Position numbers and translations under genes: made by a program | Origin: Sindora glabra | Taxonomy: Eukaryota > Streptophyta > Magnoliopsida > Fabales > Fabaceae | DNA: 64,000 nucleotides | Assembly (NCBI GenBank): GCA_020226215.1 | Contig: CM035230.1 | Location: 26,021,883-26,085,882, forward strand | Reading direction: 5' to 3' | Shown: piece by piece, positions 61,911-64,000 of the stretch | How the letters are laid out: each line of letters opens with the position of its first letter | Position numbering within the stretch: position 1 is the stretch's first letter | Notes under the pieces: model-generated | Told to the model about the DNA's origin: nothing | Seen by the model: the letters and a program-made list of their open reading frames with translations, nothing else | The model's database searches: none

Positions 61911-62089
61911 CATCTAGAAAAGTGTCCTAAATAGGTAAAGGCCCTAACTAATTTCCATCATAAAGGCTAACCATAGACAATAACTCCCCTAGAAATGCAG
62001 TTTACATCCTGCTAAAATAGTTTACAACTAAGTTTTTAGCACCATTCCTATCTTTAATCTCAATGTCAAACATTTACAATAGCAACATC

Positions 62090-62575
62090 TATCTAATTAA
62101 GTGAGGTTTTGTCTCAAATTTCTTCAAAAAGAACTTTAAAACTACATGATCAAAATACATAACCACTTTAGAACTAAGCAAGTATGATCTAAATTTGTCT
62201 AAAGTAAAAATAATAGCTAAAAGTTCTTTTTATATAGTGATGTAGTTGGCTTGTTTGACATCTAAAGTTCCTAAAGCATAGAAAATCACATGAGGTTGTT
62301 TTCCCACTCTTTATGCAAGAACAACACTAATTGCATAAATAGATGCATCACATATCAATTCAAATGATAAATCCTAAGTTAGTAGCTCAATGATGGGAGT
62401 GGTGGTAAGAGCTTGCTTCAACTTGTCAAAAGCCTTCTTACAATGTTAGTTAAAATTAAACTTTACTTTTTTTTAGAGTAACTTAGACACTAAAAGGGTA
62501 ATCTTGCTAAAATCTCTAATGAAACACTTATTAAAACTTGTATCAATTAGATGTCTTTATACTAGTCATGATACC
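62090..62575 (-). pseudogene. RT end and RNase H relic of the Athila-like element
   Basis: Minus strand from 62575: SLEILARLPF, then CKKAFDKLKQALTTTPII at the RT connection (~62440-62390). RNase H follows with LSFELICDASIYAISVVLA (62370-62315), the first aspartate box; HVIFYALGTLDVKQANY (62300-62250); KELLAIIFTLDKFRSYL with the glutamate helix (62235-62180); and MYFDHVVLKFFLKKFETKP (62160-62105). Only a few stops, so this is one of the better kept domains in the window. Confidence 0.85.
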
Positions 62576-63240
62576 TGAAATTGGGTTGTGATAGAAAGAG
62601 AAATTATAAAGTGAAACCTAAAATGAAAACTAAGAGTGGAAGATAAAAGAAAATCTGGATGCAATTTTTAAGTAGTACAAGACATTTTACATTGGTATTA
62701 CTAAATAAAAAAAATTAATGTTACAAGTATCCGTTTGCAATAACATAACTTTTAGATGCTTGTTTATTATACAACCATTATCTTAAGTTCAGTTATACAT
62801 GCCACTTTATCTCCTCTTGGAAAATTAGATTTTATAATTTTAGCTTTTTATTTAAATTGATGCTATAATTTATACTTATTTACAAAAATGTCACCGCCCC
62901 ATTATATATGTCATTTTTCTAGTTAACCAATGCAAATGTGGCAATGTTAGAGGACCATTATGTAGTGATGTTACTAGTATGGTTATCATTGATATCAAGT
63001 TATTGCTCATAATCATTATTAGCTAAATGATGTTTAATCTCAAGTTGTTAATGCTCATTATTTTGATTTTCAAGATCCTACATATGTAAATCATGTGTCA
63101 ATTGAGCTAAAGAAGCATTATTGGGAGTTATTGTAGGTTTCTCAATTGTATGTTGCTAATACTATAGAAATGCCCTATAATGTCAATTATTTTAAATTTT
63201 GTATGTTAGTTCCAATTGCATCATTATAAATTTTGTGTAT
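62576..63240. other. Unassigned sequence upstream of the truncated RT
   Basis: The Athila-like RT ends abruptly near 62575. The following ~650 bases have no recognised coding or repeat. Confidence 0.5.
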
Positions 63241-63329
63241 TTAACTTTGATTTTTTAACTAACATTGAATACTATAACAACATCAATTTTTTTGAAAGGA
63301 AATTAATGCATTTAGTTGAAAAATATAAT

Positions 63330-63480
63330 GTTAATTTTTTGTTGTAATAACCAACATTTATAATCGATTTCCTATTACTTAAAATTCATTTAAGATGTTG
63401 GTTATTTTATATAACCAATGTTTAATGTTTAATACGTTGATGGGTTTATAAAAGAACCAATGTTATTTTTTGGTTTTATT
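63330..63480. repeat. Hairpin-forming atgttggtt / aaccaatgtt motifs
   Basis: Several copies of aaccaa(c/t)(a/g)tt and its complement, including a hairpin with arms gatgttggttat and ataaccaatgtt around tttat (near 63396-63423). Such arrays occur in subterminal regions of CACTA elements, but no CACTA end was found. Confidence 0.4.
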
Positions 63481-64000
63481 TTAAAAATATTCACCTAAAC
63501 CTCATTGCCTTCACTACCCCTAAAGCAATATTTGAACCTAATTATAAAATCTAGTATCTTATATTTCTATATAGGTAGTAACAACAATATTCAAGCCTTA
63601 TCTTAATGTTTGTATGATCATGAATAATATCCCAAATACAACATATTGGAAAAAGATAAAGAATGATATATGTATTTTAGTTTGAATAGTGACAAGATAT
63701 ATAATATATGGATGTTGCAAAAATTGAAAATAACTTGTATTCAAGCCTTACTCCTATGTCTCAATGCTGAGATGGAACTTATATTGTCTTTTAAAAATAA
63801 TCATTAATAGAAATACTTATGAATCCCATTATGGCAAAAATAAAGGGGCAAGAACTTCATAATTGATATTATAGATGAAACATTAATACAATATGCTTCT
63901 GTTAAAGAGAAATTTATTATATATCTTTTACCATTAAACTTTAGTGGAATCATGTATTGTGTGATTTGCTTCTTTCATCTTGGCCATTTGTACAAAAATA
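63481..64000. other. AT-rich end of window, nothing recognised
   Basis: No reading frame, repeat or element could be supported. Confidence 0.5.

Larger units (their letters stand above)
57600..62575 (-). mobile_element. Athila-like Ty3-gypsy element, 3' half with RNase H and integrase
   Basis: Minus-strand remnant: end of RT (~62560), RNase H (62450-62090), integrase (61900-60780), 3' region (60.6-59.1 kb) and LTR-like block (59.1-57.6 kb). The 3' region and LTR match the gag-protease element at 25.4-30.1 kb and 45.9-47.0 kb, so both belong to one family. Upstream of ~62575 the homology stops, and RT core, protease and gag are missing from the window. Confidence 0.8.

Overview
The window looks like plant (probably eudicot) nuclear heterochromatin: very AT-rich, with no recognisable host gene, tRNA or rRNA. 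Almost everything that can be named is a transposable element or its remnant, at very different stages of decay. The identification rests on protein domains readable by eye, on LTR termini and on target-site duplications (TSDs). The species cannot be named from this.

Layout, left to right. 1-4150: decayed + strand Ty1-copia element with gag, integrase, RT and RNase H relics, a PPT-like site and a 3' LTR. About 4150-9950: decayed autonomous Helitron, + strand, whose Rep HUH motif and helicase Walker A motif are both destroyed. 9904-13040: AT-rich, no gene seen. 13041-13701: small CACTA-like element with ~117-bp internal repeats, lying in or beside an LTR. 13702-24438: decayed + strand Ty3-gypsy element of Tat type (two RNase H domains), split by a solo LTR at 19061-20434. 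25400-46990: a minus-strand Athila-like gypsy element that has gag and protease but no RT, RNase H or integrase. It is split by a solo LTR (27169-28469), by a nearly complete minus-strand Ty1-copia element (30484-41725, which itself holds a solo LTR at 36312-38940), and by another solo LTR (43938-45600). About 47400-53470: second decayed Tat-type element, + strand. 53473-56055: solo LTR of the same family as 36312-38940. 56513-57233: MULE/MITE-like element. 57600-62575: 3' half of a minus-strand Athila-like element, the likely autonomous relative of the gag-protease element. 62575-64000: mostly unassigned.

The history can be read from the nesting. Athila- and Tat-type elements form the old base. 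They were hit by copia and other LTR elements, and most of these later collapsed to solo LTRs. The intact 5-bp TSDs (AAAAG, CTTAG, ATATT, TGTCT, AACAA, GTTAT) fix six insertions to the base. The copia element at 30484-41725 is the youngest element that retains a full gag-pol. Its LTRs are about 95-97% alike over the stretches compared by eye, and its single gag-pol frame carries five nonsense codons and no frameshift.

Most interesting: a near-perfect GC-rich palindrome cassette shared by two unrelated LTR families; a gag-protease-only Athila relative beside an element with pol domains; degenerate antisense coiled-coil reading frames at the same place in both Tat elements; and five solo LTRs against one intact LTR pair. 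I found no evidence for a new defence, metabolic or regulatory gene system.
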